Shown: piece after piece, positions 1 to 11,076 of the stretch
Layout: every line of letters begins with the position of its first letter
Numbering within the stretch: position 1 is the first letter of the stretch
Assembly: GCA_963210315.1 (NCBI GenBank)
Contig: OY723237.1
Span: forward strand, 2,294,001-2,358,000
Source of the DNA: Rhynchopus euleeides
Lineage: Eukaryota > Euglenozoa > Diplonemea > Diplonemida > Diplonemidae
Reading direction: 5' to 3'
DNA: 64,000 bases
Position numbers and translations under genes: made by a program
Notes under the pieces: generated by a model
What the model saw: only the letters and a program-made list of their open reading frames with translations
What the model was told of the DNA's origin: nothing
Database searches by the model: none

Positions 1-312
1 ATAGCGCCTGACACCCACCGGATGACGTGGTTGGCAAGCAACATGCATTGCAACCCTCAGATGTGGTGTGTTGGGGCATTTTCTTTTCCAACCTCCCACA
101 CAGTGGCACTGTACGGTACCAAACGGTGGCACAAAATTTAGGTACCCCAATTCGGGCACCTGAGGTGCCCGGAATGGTGGAAAAGTGGGGTTCGATGGGT
201 TTCCGGACCGATCTGGGGGGGTTTGGAGGGTTTACGGGGGCTTTGGGGCCTCTGCGCCGGTTTTTTGAAAAATCGTGTTTGTCCACGTAAAAGGGTGGCA
301 TTTGACCCCCCC
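1..312 (+). repeat. Right arm of a TA-flanked foldback element (family A, copy 1, cut by the window edge)
   Basis: This stretch matches the right terminal inverted repeat of the complete family A element at 1815-2962, and the copy at 36024-36821, almost base for base. It ends in TTTGACCCCCCC followed by TA and then a run of G. The left part lies outside the window. It carries no credible gene. Confidence 0.85.
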
Positions 313-1814
313 TAGGGGGGGGGGGGGGGAAACCAGAATTTTTTCAAGGCGTTTTCTCGTGGGGGATGAGGATATGTCCTCCTGACACCGACCCTTTTCC
401 CGTTTTTTTGCAGCCAACATCCAGACGTTCACTACCGTGGCCTCCGGCGGCTGGGGGGCTCCGCCCCCCAGACCCCCCTGTGCCGTATGTCTCGTACTCA
501 AGTCGTTCGAATCCCACCAGGTCGGGGATCCAACCACTCCAGTCGCCTCAGGAGGACGCAGCTAACTCACACAGGGGGGCTCACTCCCCCCAGACCCCCG
601 ATGAAGCGTGTGCCCGTCTGCGTCTGTCTATCTTACTTACCCCGGATACAGTGCAGCGTAGGAGGTCAGCACCACATCCATGAAGCGCTTCTTCGAAGCC
701 TGGCTGACATCGGACAGGAGGTCGGACTTCCCCACCTGGGAGGTACACTCGCCGCGTTGGCGACATGCGTGACACGCGACACGATACCTGAAACGTGAGT
801 ATGCCTGGCTAACACAGGCATTTCAACGGTCTGCCGGCGACCGTCCCCCAAACCAGTAAACCAGCAGTTTTGGAAAATCGGAGAGGTCACCCTACTACCC
901 TGGAGGGGACGCGTCAACGCAAAAAAGAACAAGCATGGCAAAAAAAATAGGGGGGTGCATATCTGATCAGACGTGCCATATTCATTGTCAATAGTTAGTG
1001 GTCACACGGTTTGGCCACCTCAATCGAAACCTCACGCACACGGCATTTTGTCCTGCTTCACGTGCACCCATGTTATCCTCACCCCCTCCCATCCACCCTT
1101 TCAACCTGCATCGCGAGTGAAGGGGGGTTCACCACCGCGCTTCCATTTTTTTGACTTGACTGCTCCCCACCCTCGCTGTACCTTCCCTCTCGACAGTCGT
1201 CTCCCACCAGGTGACCCGAATCACTTTTATGCGCTTATTCGCGAAGGTCCCCTGTACCTTTTCGTGCACCCATGCATGGCCCAGGCACGAACAAAATTGT
1301 ATTCCCATCCAAGAGTAGCCAGAAGGTAGCCGTGGTGATATTACTAATCTTTGTGATTGCAGTGCGGCGAACACAGAAGGTGTGGAGGCTATGATGGTGA
1401 TCCGGAAAGGGGGGGGGGGGTTTTTCCTCGGAAACCAGGAATTAACCCTGCGCCTGTCAAACATTGCTTCCACGTTCCAAGGATATTTTGTACCAGTTAC
1501 GAGCGACGAAGCGTAGCGACGGCGAAGTACCGAAAGAGATTGTACGACTGAAGCCTTAGGTTTATCACCTTCATGCCACTTTACAGGGCCTTCTACAGCC
1601 TTTGACATTATTTTTTCCGGCGAACTTTATGCAAGAATTATGCAAGAACAGCTAGCGTTTCGCACGAAAAGGACTCGTGGCAGCGTTCGGTACCCTGGCT
1701 CATGCACTAGCAGGCACCGTTCGTACAAACAAAACGCGATTTCTGGAGTACTCTTGCATTATCATATACCCTTGTATTTGCATATACTCTTGTATTTGCC
1801 CCCCCCCCCCCCTA
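313..1814. other. Intergenic DNA, no gene recognised
   Basis: After a poly-G run this stretch holds one copy of the GC-rich hairpin module (about 435-480). No reading frame shows domain-like sequence or convincing splice structure. A poly-C run (about 1799-1812) abuts the left end of the next foldback. Confidence 0.5.
435..480 (+). repeat. GC-rich hairpin module B, copy 1
   Basis: One of eight copies in the window. The core CTGGGGGGC-TCC-GCCCCCCAG is a perfect 9-bp stem with a 3-nt loop. It is preceded by CCGTGGCCTCCGGCGG and followed by ACCCCCCTGTG. Other copies lie at 6571-6615, 6933-6973, 8082-8133 (minus), 25281-25332 (minus), 25421-25475 (minus), 34958-35014 and 35113-35173. Confidence 0.85.
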
Positions 1815-2962
1815 GGGGGGGTCAAATGGGGGTGACAAACACGATTTTTCAAAAAACCGGCGCAGAGGCCCCAAAGCCCCCGTAAACCCTCCAAACCCCC
1901 CCAGATCGGTCCGGAAACCCATCGAACCCCACTTTTCCACCATTCCGGGCACCTCAGGTGCCCGAATTGGGGTACCTAAATTTTGTGCCACCGTTTGGTA
2001 CCGGACAGTGCCACTGTGTGGGAGGTTGGAAAAGAAAATGCCCCAACACACCACATCTGAGGGTTGCAATGCATGTTGCTTGCCAACCACGTCATCCGGT
2101 GGGTGTCAGGCGCTATGTAGGTGGCATGAGCCAGGTCTTCGATGTGTTCTGGCTTGTATATGTACCTCCCTGCCTGCGGCACAGGCACTGCCTTTGTCCC
2201 CCACACCAGCCACAGAGAGCGTATTGTACTCGGTCCACGGTTGCTGATTCATTGTGATGCGTTGTATCCTCGAGTGAACGTCACACACTAGTGGCACCAC
2301 CACCCGCCATCCGAGAGCTGTATTGACTTTGCGCCCTTCCGTTGCATTCACCTCGCCACGCATATTGCACCGTTCAGTACCAGTGCTCTTGGGCCAGGCA
2401 AAGTAGACCGCAGCAACTACCAATTCTGGCACAATGGGTACCACGACAGCGCACTTCGTGTGTTCCCGGAATGTACAGCTCGTGTTGCAACAGTCGTTGT
2501 CAACACATCCCGGTTGTGGAGCACTGCTGCACAGGAATCACACGACCATCTGGACTTGTTCCGTACCTACAGGCAGCCTCCCGGTGCATGGTGGCAGGGA
2601 GGTACATATACAAGCCAGAACTCATCGAAGACCTGGCTAATGCCACCTACATAGCGCCTGACACCCACCGGATGACGTGGTTGGCAAGCAACATGCATTG
2701 CAACCCTCAGATGTGGTGTGTTGGGGCATTTTCTTTTCCAACCTCCCACACAGTGGCACTGTCCGGTACCAAACGGTGGCACAAAATTTAGGTACCCCAA
2801 TTCGGGCACCTGAGGTGCCCGGAATGGTGGAAAAGTGGGGTTCGATGGGTTTCCGGACCGATCTGGGGGGGTTTGGAGGGTTTACGGGGGCTTTGGGGCC
2901 TCTGCGCCGGTTTTTTGAAAAATCGTGTTTGTCCACGTAAAAGGGTGGCATTTGACCCCCCC
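1815..2962. mobile_element. Complete foldback element, family A, copy 2 (1.15 kb)
   Basis: The two ends form inverted repeats of about 360 bp (1815 to about 2174 and about 2603 to 2962) around a unique middle of about 430 bp. The termini are GGGGGGGTCAAATG and CATTTGACCCCCCC, and each side is flanked by TA, as in a TA target duplication. Long poly-C tracts lie immediately outside both TAs. No transposase is encoded, so the element is non-autonomous. The family at large is unassigned; TA duplication is typical of Tc1/mariner-like elements, but this is only an inference. Confidence 0.85.
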
Positions 2963-3802
2963 TACCCCCCCCCCCCCCCCCCCCGTAGCCACTGTAGCGG
3001 GAGACCCCCTGAGCCAGCATTCTTCTCGGATCCGAACAGAGCCCGCCAGCCTCTGAGGCCGGAGTGAAGTGGGAGTCTCAATTTTCGGGTGTGGCACACT
3101 CGACAGTGGGTGTGGGTCACGCCCTCGCAGAGAGCCACCCGCGAGCACCGGCCTCTGAGGCTGGACCTCACAGCGGACAGCTGCCCGTAGCTCTTGAAGC
3201 GATGCACCGAGTTGGCTGCCAGCTGTGTGTGTGTGTGTGGGGGGGGGAGGGGGTCCTTTTCCGCAAACATGCGATCCGCATAGTGCACACTTTGTGCACC
3301 ACATGCAGTCACCCTCCTCTCCCGCTTCCCGCCCCGGATTTACAAATCCTGTACGACTATCACTTCGAGTTTCAAGTTCTATGCCTCAGCACAAGAACAC
3401 CTGAGCCCCAATGCACAATTACCTGGAGGGCATTTCGATTTGTTGCGTATAGCGGGCCCGGTTGTCACAGTGTGCACTCGAGGGCACCCCGTGATGACAG
3501 CACGCTGACCCAAACTGCGAGACGAATTACTGCGGGAACACGTGTCATGTTACGGCAGTCGTCAAACCTTTCTCATCTGGTTAACCAGTGCGGCGTGTGC
3601 GGAGTGGGGGTAGTCCCGCCGCCTTTGGGTGTGTTAGGTGCGCCCTGTATTGTGTTGTCCCAGAACAGGGCACCCCTGTGTCAAAAAGATAGCGGGGGAC
3701 CAGCGCTTTGGGAGGGAGGAGGGGGTGGGGGTGGGGGAGGACAACTCACACACAACAACAAGGCTGTGGCGAGTTGATTTTGTTTCGCCCCCCTCCCCCC
3801 TA
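2963..3802. other. Intergenic DNA, no gene recognised
   Basis: This stretch begins with a poly-C tract and contains a short (TG)n run near 3223-3240. Short open frames exist but have no recognisable domain or plausible composition. It ends in a C-rich tract directly before the next foldback. Confidence 0.45.
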
Positions 3803-4380
3803 GGCCAGTGCTCGCCGAATACGGGCATACGTATGCACGTATGCAGATTTCGGAAAAACGCCTGCGTACGTCTGTTACTACTTTTGCACTGTACGCTGCC
3901 AGGCAGGGCTTCCCCCACACATGCCACTCTTTGGTGCCTGCCCACTGTGCCTCCTGCTGTTCTGGCACGAACAACGTCGCTACTGTGCCCAAAAATACCC
4001 GGAAACACATTTTTGGGACATATGCGCACCCAGAGAGCCAGATTTGGCCGTTGGGGGAAAATCAGATTTTGGGTCCATCCGGGCCCAGATACATGTACCA
4101 AGTACCTTGGTACAGGAGCCAAATGGGCCGTCGGGCGCGGCCCATACTTATGGGCTTTCCCCGACCCAAGGTACCCAGGGGCCGAAACAAGGTACGTGGG
4201 CCCACTGCGCACTGAGAACTTAGCCCACAGGACGACAGGACGCGCACAGGCACCGGGCCCACTCCTCCACCTGTGACCTGCCAGCCGTATGCGTATTCGA
4301 GCCGTATGCGTATGCATACGTACGCACGTATGCAGATTTTGGGTTTTTCGAAGAATGCGCGTATTCTGCAAGCACTGCCC
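3803..4380. mobile_element. TA-flanked foldback element, family D1 (578 bp)
   Basis: The left end GGCCAGTGCTCGCCGAATACG pairs imperfectly with the right end CGTATTCTGCAAGCACTGCCC. TA lies on each side (3801-3802 and 4381-4382). Inside are CGTATGCATACG-type palindromes. It also holds a piece of the module shared with the LINE 3' untranslated region (about 4220-4267). No transposase is present. Confidence 0.75.
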
Positions 4381-4382
4381 TA

Positions 4383-5368
4383 GGGGGGGCCATATGCTGT
4401 GAACAAAGTATGGTTTTTCAACATACCCTCCTACAGCCCCTGGGGGTCTATTTGACCCCCAACCCAAGGGGCTGTGAGTACCGTAATTGGAAAAAGTGTG
4501 GACCGTAAAAATGTTCCAAGTTCCCACAAAATGGCCAAATGTTCCATCTTTTTTACGGTCCACCATTAATTGGGACTGAATATGGAACGGACAATGCGAC
4601 TTTCGCCCGCGGGCGAGTGAGTTGGGGGGCGCGGACCCACGCCAAACGTCACACTGACGCAGGCCTCCCAGCTTTGGGCTGCAGGTCTCCGTGAGGGTCG
4701 CGGCCACTGCACCTGACAGGGTGATCAGCCTCATGCACCAACAGTGCCTCACACTGGTGAAGTCCTCCGGCTGCTTGCCCTGGGCGGCTGGGTATGGGAG
4801 GCGCTGTGCAGCGGTGTGCTGCGCAGCCTCACCATTTGCAGAAGACAGTCCATCCAGCACCTGCTGGACAGCATGTGCTGGAGCCTGCGTCGGGAATGCT
4901 GTCGGTGTCAGTGGAGATCACCTCGAGTAGTTTGAGACCGCCCTTGATATTCGGGAGGAAGGCCTTCTGCACGCCGCAGCTGCTGAGGCAGGCACAGCTC
5001 CACAGGACGCAGAGCGCGTAACGCCCGCTTGCGTTGTCCCCAGGGTGCGCCCAGTCCTCACAACCCGGAGACACGACAGGACGCGCGCAGATACCGGCCC
5101 CCTCTCCGCATGTACATGCGTGGGTCACTTTGTGGAAAGTAAGTGCGCCCGGAACATACAGGAAATCACGAAAAATGACAAGTCCACCAGGACAACCGTA
5201 AAATAGGTGGACCGTAAAAATGTTCCAAGTTCCGGAAAAATCCCATTTGTTCCAACTTTTTCCAACTATAGTACAGTCCACCTATATTACGGCCCACACT
5301 TTTTCCAATTACGGTATGTTGAAAAACCACCCTTTGTTAACACCTTTGAGGAGGGGTCTGACCCCCCC
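4383..5368. mobile_element. TA-flanked foldback element, family D2 (986 bp)
   Basis: The left terminus GGGGGGGCCATATGCTGTGAACAAAG pairs with the right part CTTTGTTAACA...CTGACCCCCCC, and TA flanks both ends. It therefore shares the G7/C7 termini of family A but has a different body. It shares the TA at 4381-4382 with element D1, as if one had inserted at the target TA of the other. A CCGTA-type element (4481-5314) sits near its centre of symmetry. Confidence 0.75.
4481..5314. mobile_element. CCGTA-type TA-flanked element, copy in D2
   Basis: The ends are CCGTAATTGGAAAAA and TTTTTCCAATTACGG, flanked by TA on both sides. Subterminal inverted copies of GGACCGTAAAAATGTTCC lie near each end. The same terminal and subterminal design is seen at 22947-23756, and the CCGTA end alone at 20852-21196. 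A 53-bp hairpin-rich insert (about 4426-4478) lies just outside the left end. No coding capacity is seen. Confidence 0.75.
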
Positions 5369-5419
5369 TACCCCCCCCCCCCCCCCGTATTTATTTGTTC
5401 TTTTTATTTGGCGCACAAA

Positions 5420-5528
5420 GGGGGCCCTCGCTACCAGTCACTGTGAGTCACGAGTCGTCAGTTTTCAGCCAAACATGGCTGACTTCTCACTTTTTCTCAC
5501 TCAGTCACACTTGGTAGCGAGGGCCCCC
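5420..5528 (+). mobile_element. 109-bp MITE (family S), copy 1
   Basis: This is one of four copies that are all exactly 109 bp. The termini GGGGGCCCTCGCTACCA and TGGTAGCGAGGGCCCCC are inverted repeats. A 3-bp duplication (aaa) flanks this copy. The inside is rich in GTCAC/GTGAC-like motifs and has no open frame of interest. Confidence 0.9.
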
Positions 5529-7084
5529 AAAACAAAAAAAAGCTTGCCACGGAAGCAAACAAAAAAACATTCTGGCTACTTCTGACTTCTTCATCCGTTG
5601 TACTTTATATTTTGTAGTCATCCCATTATTCTTTCTTGTCGGGACCAAAAGGCACCTCCTTTTGCCTTACGAGGTTGTCGCTCCAACATTCACTTAACAC
5701 GTGGCCTTGGTCATTCTTAAAGACCAGCCGCGTCGACACCCCTCTCCTTTTTTTTCTACTACTTTCACAAACCCCTCCACTCCCCCTGCATGCATGGGTG
5801 AGTTTTTGCTGCAAAACTATTGGGAATACGATTCGAACGCGATTGACCCCAAGCCGACCCCGCTACCCCAAGCCGAAAGAAGCGGGCGCCGGGGAGGGGT
5901 GGTTTTGGCTCAGAAAGAAGGTGGGAAGTTGAGAGATGCATGTGCCTCAAAAAATAACTGGCTGCAAAGTGACACAGTTTGGCACAGTGACACAGCGTGG
6001 AAAGCCCCCCAAAATGCCTGCCGTGGGTTTTTGGCGACACGTCCATTGGGTACACCCCCTGCCCCCAGGTTCCCTGCCCACCTGGTCAGTGACTCACACC
6101 GGATCTCTTCCCACCCGGTGATCCACCTGACGGATACGCGCCAACAGGCCTGCCGTGGGTTTTTGGGGACACGTCCATGCGACTGGCGTAGGTGGCAGAA
6201 TCCACCCCGCCGGTCGGAGGCAACCACCTGGCCTGGTGGGGGGCCAAGGCCTGCACATGCGGTGCGATGCTTTCCCAGATGAGATGAACGAACCCAGGGT
6301 TTTTTCTGGGGGGGTCGGGGGGGGGCTAATGACCCCCCCCAGGGTTTTGCGAAAATTATTAGCCCCCCCCGGGGGGGGGGGGGGTCAATTTTTATGGGGT
6401 TTTGGGATGGTGCGGTGCCACATGGGCATGTGGCTGTGAGCAGCACTTGGTGCGTCGGGGAACTGGAGTGGATGGAGGAGTTTCACGAGAAGACTCCGTC
6501 GTGGCGAGGCAACTTACCTTACTTGGGTTATTTGCCCGAGAATCCACACCACAAGCCACCTACATTCAGTACCGTGGCCTCCGGCGGCTGGGGGGCTCCG
6601 CCCCCAGACCCCCTGTGTCGCGTACCTGCCTAGTACCTTCTCCTCGCGCGTGAAAGGTTTGGATTCACATCAGGTGATGGGATCCAGACCACCGCCTCAT
6701 TACATGGACGCAGCCGCTCACACAGAAGCTGTGCCTTGCAGTACGTCCATTCCAAGCTGAAGGCCAACCATGCAATCAACCTCGCAGCTGTGCAACAGAA
6801 TGCTACCGCCTCCTGCTACGTCCACCCCACCCTGAGTGCCTCTTATGACATCAATCTCGCACTGGTGCAGGGTGGGCCTCGAGATAGTATGCGGAATCTT
6901 CGAAGCTTGAATTGGGTGCACCCCTCGCTGAAGGCCTCCAGCGGCTGGGGGGCTCCGCCCCCCAGACCCCCTGTGGCGCACCGCCCCGGGGAGAAAAAAA
7001 TTTGGGGTCAAAAAGTACACTGACCCCCCCCCGACCCCCGAAATCGCGAATCCTGGAAAAATCCCTGAACGAACCTTAAAGAAA
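5529..7084. other. Intergenic, repeat-rich DNA without a recognised gene
   Basis: This stretch holds two copies of the GC-rich hairpin module (6571-6615 and 6933-6973). It also has a segment flanked by 31-bp direct repeats (6016-6178), long G and C runs near 6305-6390, and two diverged tandem units of roughly 80 bp between about 6735 and 6870. No frame gives a convincing protein. Confidence 0.5.
6016..6178. repeat. Segment resembling a LINE 3' end, between 31-bp direct repeats
   Basis: The direct repeats at 6016-6046 and 6148-6178 differ at one base. Between them, 6055-6140 closely resembles the 3' end of the truncated LINE at 40296-41236, up to the shared end CTGACGGATACGCG. It could be a LINE tail with a long target duplication, or a local tandem duplication. 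Confidence 0.5.
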
Positions 7085-7193
7085 GGGGGCCCTCGCTACG
7101 AGTCACTGTGAGTCACGAGTCGTCAGTTGTCAGCCAAACATGGCTGACTTCTCACTTTTTCTCACTCAGTCACACTTGGTAGCGAGGGCCCCC
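7085..7193 (+). mobile_element. 109-bp MITE (family S), copy 2
   Basis: This copy has the same length and termini as the one at 5420-5528, with only a few base differences. It is flanked by aaa on both sides. The near identity of copies 1 and 2 suggests recent spread. Confidence 0.9.
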
Positions 7194-7252
7194 AAACAAA
7201 AATAATTCAATGCTGTACAAATCTTAAGTTCGGACACACGTACGCTTCGTAA

Positions 7253-8562
7253 CTGGGGGGGGTCAAATAATTGTAACCCCTACGATTATTTAGCGACGCG
7301 GTCTGTATAAATCGGGTGTCCCAAAATTTACAAATTTTCAACGGTGGTGAATAATCGTAGGGGTTACGATTATTCACTTTTGGCAAAAATTTACCCGTTT
7401 TGCTGTTCAGAATGTCAATTGGTGGGGTGGGGGTGGGTGTGGGTCGCATTCTCGGCCTGTCTCACCGGCATTCCGTGCACACAGCAACAGCACCGGTGGA
7501 AACTGGCCATAGCACCCCGGTGGGCCACCAGGAGGGGAGGGACCCGGTGTGAGGCGCTTGAGTCGTCCAGATGGGCACACGGTGGGGTCCGACACCCGAT
7601 GTCGGACCCTGTGGGTTACCCGTTTTTTTAGGTATCCTCCCACACCCAGTGCGCGCTCGACCGTCGTCGAATGGTTTTTCTGGTCCCGTGCACTTCCCTG
7701 CCTGCCACACCACCCCCTCGACCCCATCCCCAGCACCAGAGCGTCGTTGGCTGGCGTGCGGGGCACGCGTCGAATACCGATGACGGGGCCTGTATTCCTG
7801 GGGCGCTGACGAGGTCCGAAGGGATTGACGCCTTGGCTCAGTCCTTACATTTGGATGAGGGCGTGGTTTTTGACGTAGCGGGAGCCCTCAAGAATACAGC
7901 ACAGCTGCACCTGCTCTTGCGCCGTCTCCAGTTCGCATAGTCCCTTCGTATGACGGTGACTGTGAGCCCTGGCTGTCCCGATCTATTTCAATGGCTGTAT
8001 CAGTTTCCAGCCTAGTTCCCATGCTTGGGTGCTTGGCTCGGGTGCACCCTTCGAGGTGGTACAGAGAATGCAAAGAGAGTCCACAGGGGGGTCTGGGGGG
8101 CGGAGCCCCCCAGCTGCCGGAGGCCACGGTAGTGGACATCTGTTCCTTGTGGGGTACAGTTTCTGGACTGTGTCCATCTTCCTGAGGTTGCGCATGGGCC
8201 ACCCCAGAATTTTGGTGCCCCCCCCAGGCTCACCTCACTGGCAGGGAACCTGGGGGCGGGGGGGCCTCAAACCATACTCTCTTCCACCCATTAAACTCGG
8301 GGCATGTGTGCTCCGACATGTGGGGTGACTCAATCCTGGTCTATGACGACCGATTCTCCACTTTGTACAGCCTGAGTGGGATCCCTGCTGTTCCTGTTGC
8401 TTGATCCTCTGGGGAAAAGTCAGAAATTTGGCCAAAAGTGAATAATCGTAACCCCTACGATTATTCAAAACAAATTTACGTATAAATGGCCCAGAAAATG
8501 TTGTACAATTAATCGCCCCCTTACGATTATTCGACTACTTACGATTAATTGCCCCCCCCCAG
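7253..8562. mobile_element. Foldback element, family F (1.31 kb)
   Basis: The left end CTGGGGGGGGTCAAATAATT and the right end AATTGCCCCCCCCCAG are imperfect inverted repeats. A second inverted pair lies inside (about 7351-7395 and 8416-8470), each carrying the palindrome GAATAATCGTA/TACGATTATTC. The middle has a minus-strand copy of the GC hairpin module (8082-8133). No transposase is seen. A short open frame ending near 7940 has a leucine-rich end but no recognisable family. Confidence 0.65.
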
Positions 8563-9605
8563 AAAACAAAATAGGAGTGGTGCATCGGCCTGCAGCTTGG
8601 TGCCTCTGTGGGTGGTGGTGTCTCGAGCAACCCGCCCAAGCCGCATGTTGTGCGGTTTGTGGGTTTATGAGCAGCCACGTACATCCCTTGATCCCAGTTG
8701 GGTCAATGCCGTGCTTCATTGTGGCGTGCTTTTTTTTTTGCCATGAGTCTGGTTACTTCCCTGTCTCTTGCAGAGATCCACCGACTTTCCGGAAAGCTTC
8801 GTGAGGTTTAGACGCCCATTCCACAGAGCTTAATATGCGGGACCGCATTCAAGTCATACAGCCTTTGTTCACATCCATTCATGGCTGTGGCTGTGTTCGA
8901 TGCTTCTGCAGACTTCCAAGAAAGGTTGTTGGGTATACCATTTGATGGAAGTGACGCCCCGAAAAAATACGGGGTCTGTTGTGATCGGGTGTGATTTGTT
9001 ACCCTCACACCCTCAATCAGCTGACGACGATCGGGTGTCACGTAGAGCAAGAGTAGGATAGCGGGCCCGGTTTCTCTCGGTGTGGTCCCTCGGGGCCAGG
9101 CTGCGATGCCAGCACGCTAACCCAAATTGCAATACGATCGGGTGTGATTTGTTGTGGTTTGTTGATTTTTTCCCCAGCCTGATTGCCCCAGGGATTCTGT
9201 CGGGAACCTGCAACCTTTTCTTATGGAAGTCTGGGGACAGGATAGTCAAGGCAGGACATACTGTAATCAAGAAGAACGAATCCGAAGGAGCATGTCCTCT
9301 GATCCACACGGTGCCCTAGTTTCTAGTTTGACGAGTGAGGTAACTAGCTATTTTCTAACTAGTTATCTAACGAGTGATCGATCGAAATTAAAGAGCAATC
9401 TCTTGTGATCACTCGTTAGGTCTATCACTCGTTAGTCCACTCGTTAGATAACTAGTTATCTCGTCGACTAGTGCGCCGTGCACCCCCCCGGGGTCCCCCC
9501 ACCCCCCAACACGCAAGGGACTATGTGCGACGGCAATCACCAACCAATCCTATCGGTGCAGTCCCACCCGGCAAGTTCCTTGTTGGCTCAAGTTATATCT
9601 TCAAA
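8563..9605. other. Intergenic DNA with a short foldback
   Basis: No gene is recognised. Near 9325-9470 the motifs CTAACTAGTTAT and ACTCGTTAG occur in both orientations and form a small, imperfect foldback. Confidence 0.45.
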
Positions 9606-11076
9606 GGAGGATTCTTCATATTCCTGGATTTCCCGAATTTCCTGGATTTCCCCCGGCCCCTTAGGCGATTTCAGGGCGGACAGGGCGGACATGCCCGGAC
9701 CCGGAAATCCGGGTGTCCGGATGTCCGGGTCCAATTTTGACCCCCCCCCCCCCCCCCCCCCCCCCCCGGACATTTCCCGAATTTCCCGCCCGGACATGTC
9801 CGCCCGGACATCCGGACATCCAGAAATGTCCGCCCCGGACAGGGCGGACATGTCCGGGCGGACATTTTCTGGTGTCCGGATGTCCGGGCGGACATGTCCG
9901 GACCCGGAAATTCGGGAAATCCAATTTTGACCCCCCCCCCGGACATGTCCGGCCAGGACCTCAATAGTTTGATTTTTGGTCCAGAAAATAGTTTGAAAAT
10001 TTTTGAAATCTGGGTGCCCAAAAAAAAATTCCTAAGACCGGCGATTTGTAGGGGGACCCTTTCGAATTTTTTTTTGGGGAAGGGTAAATTGAACGTTTTT
10101 GGCCAAATGAAGCCACTGCGACCATTCCCGGGCCTCGGAAATCAGATTTTGGCCCCTCAAATGCGGTGCCGGTCCGGACAAAAAACCGAAAAAATCGTGA
10201 AAAATGGCCCATTTTCCCCAGCCAAAAATGGGCCAAAAATGCCCCCCGGACACCCCCAGAGACATGTCCTAATCCGGGGTGCCAGTAGGGGGGACCTTTC
10301 GAATTTTTTTTCGAGGAGAGGTCAATTGAACGTTTTTGGACATCTGAGGCCACTGCGACCATTCCCAGGCCTCGGAAATGAGATTTTTGGCCCTCAAATG
10401 GGGTACCGGTCCCCACGAAATTCCGAAAAATTCATGAAAATCGAAAGGTCCCACGCACCAAATTCTGCCCAAAAATCGTCAAAAATGGACATGTCATATG
10501 CAGCAATGGGGCACCCATCACTCCCCAAATTTTGCTCAATGATTCCACGGCAAGCCAGATTTTCTGATCAATTAGTTTGTTTGAGCATGTTCCTGGCCCT
10601 TGTTTGGAAAGTAGATGACCCCTGGCTGGAGAGGACGGTTGTGCTCGACCGGACGGAGAGAGAACCTTCTCCATATCCACCTCCACTCCACAATGCCACA
10701 AGTGGCAGGAAGGCCGGGTGTTACAGGCCTCAACCAGGGTTCCAAGGCTCTCCACTTCCTGGCTGCGTCAGGGATCACCGGGTACAGCGAGCAGGATTAC
10801 CTGTCCTGACACCCCAGCATGTACCACCGGAAGAACCCGAAACAGCAGCCCCCCCCTCATGGGGGTTGCAAGAGGCACGGAAATCGTTCAAATCGGACCA
10901 AGTCCGAAAATTCGGCACTTTCTTGGGTACAAATTGCGGTCCGAAATTTTCCGATTTTTTGAAAAAAGGCTAATTCTGTAAGGGGGACCTTTTCGAATTT
11001 TTTTTTCGGGCACTTTTTCCACAAGGAAATGTCCGCCCTGTCCGCTACTGTCCACTACCGATTTCAAGGATCCTCC
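9606..11076 (+). mobile_element. Element C, uninterrupted copy (1.47 kb)
   Basis: The ends GGAGGATTCTT and AAGGATCCTCC are short inverted repeats with one mismatch. The left third is packed with the palindrome GGACATGTCC and a poly-C run. The middle has two related blocks that begin near GGACC(C)TTTCGAATTTTT. The right third encodes a short plus-strand peptide, GSKALHFLAASGITGYSEQDYL, that resembles a LINE C-terminus. Two more copies (24089-33567 and 39744 to about 43310) are split by other elements. No transposase is encoded. The flanks show at most aaa on each side, so the target duplication is unsettled. Confidence 0.8.

Noticed and set aside
505-525. tRNA B-box-like GTTCGAATCC
   Set aside because: No matching A box, acceptor stem or cloverleaf can be drawn around it.
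3634-4860. Minus-strand open frame of about 400 codons
   Set aside because: It runs across the borders of foldbacks D1 and D2 and a homopolymer tract, so it is a chance frame in repeats.
9894-10973. Plus-strand open frame of about 360 codons in element C
   Set aside because: It is low complexity and not kept open in the other element C copies at equivalent length. Only the LINE-like 20-residue echo, in another frame, was kept as a finding.
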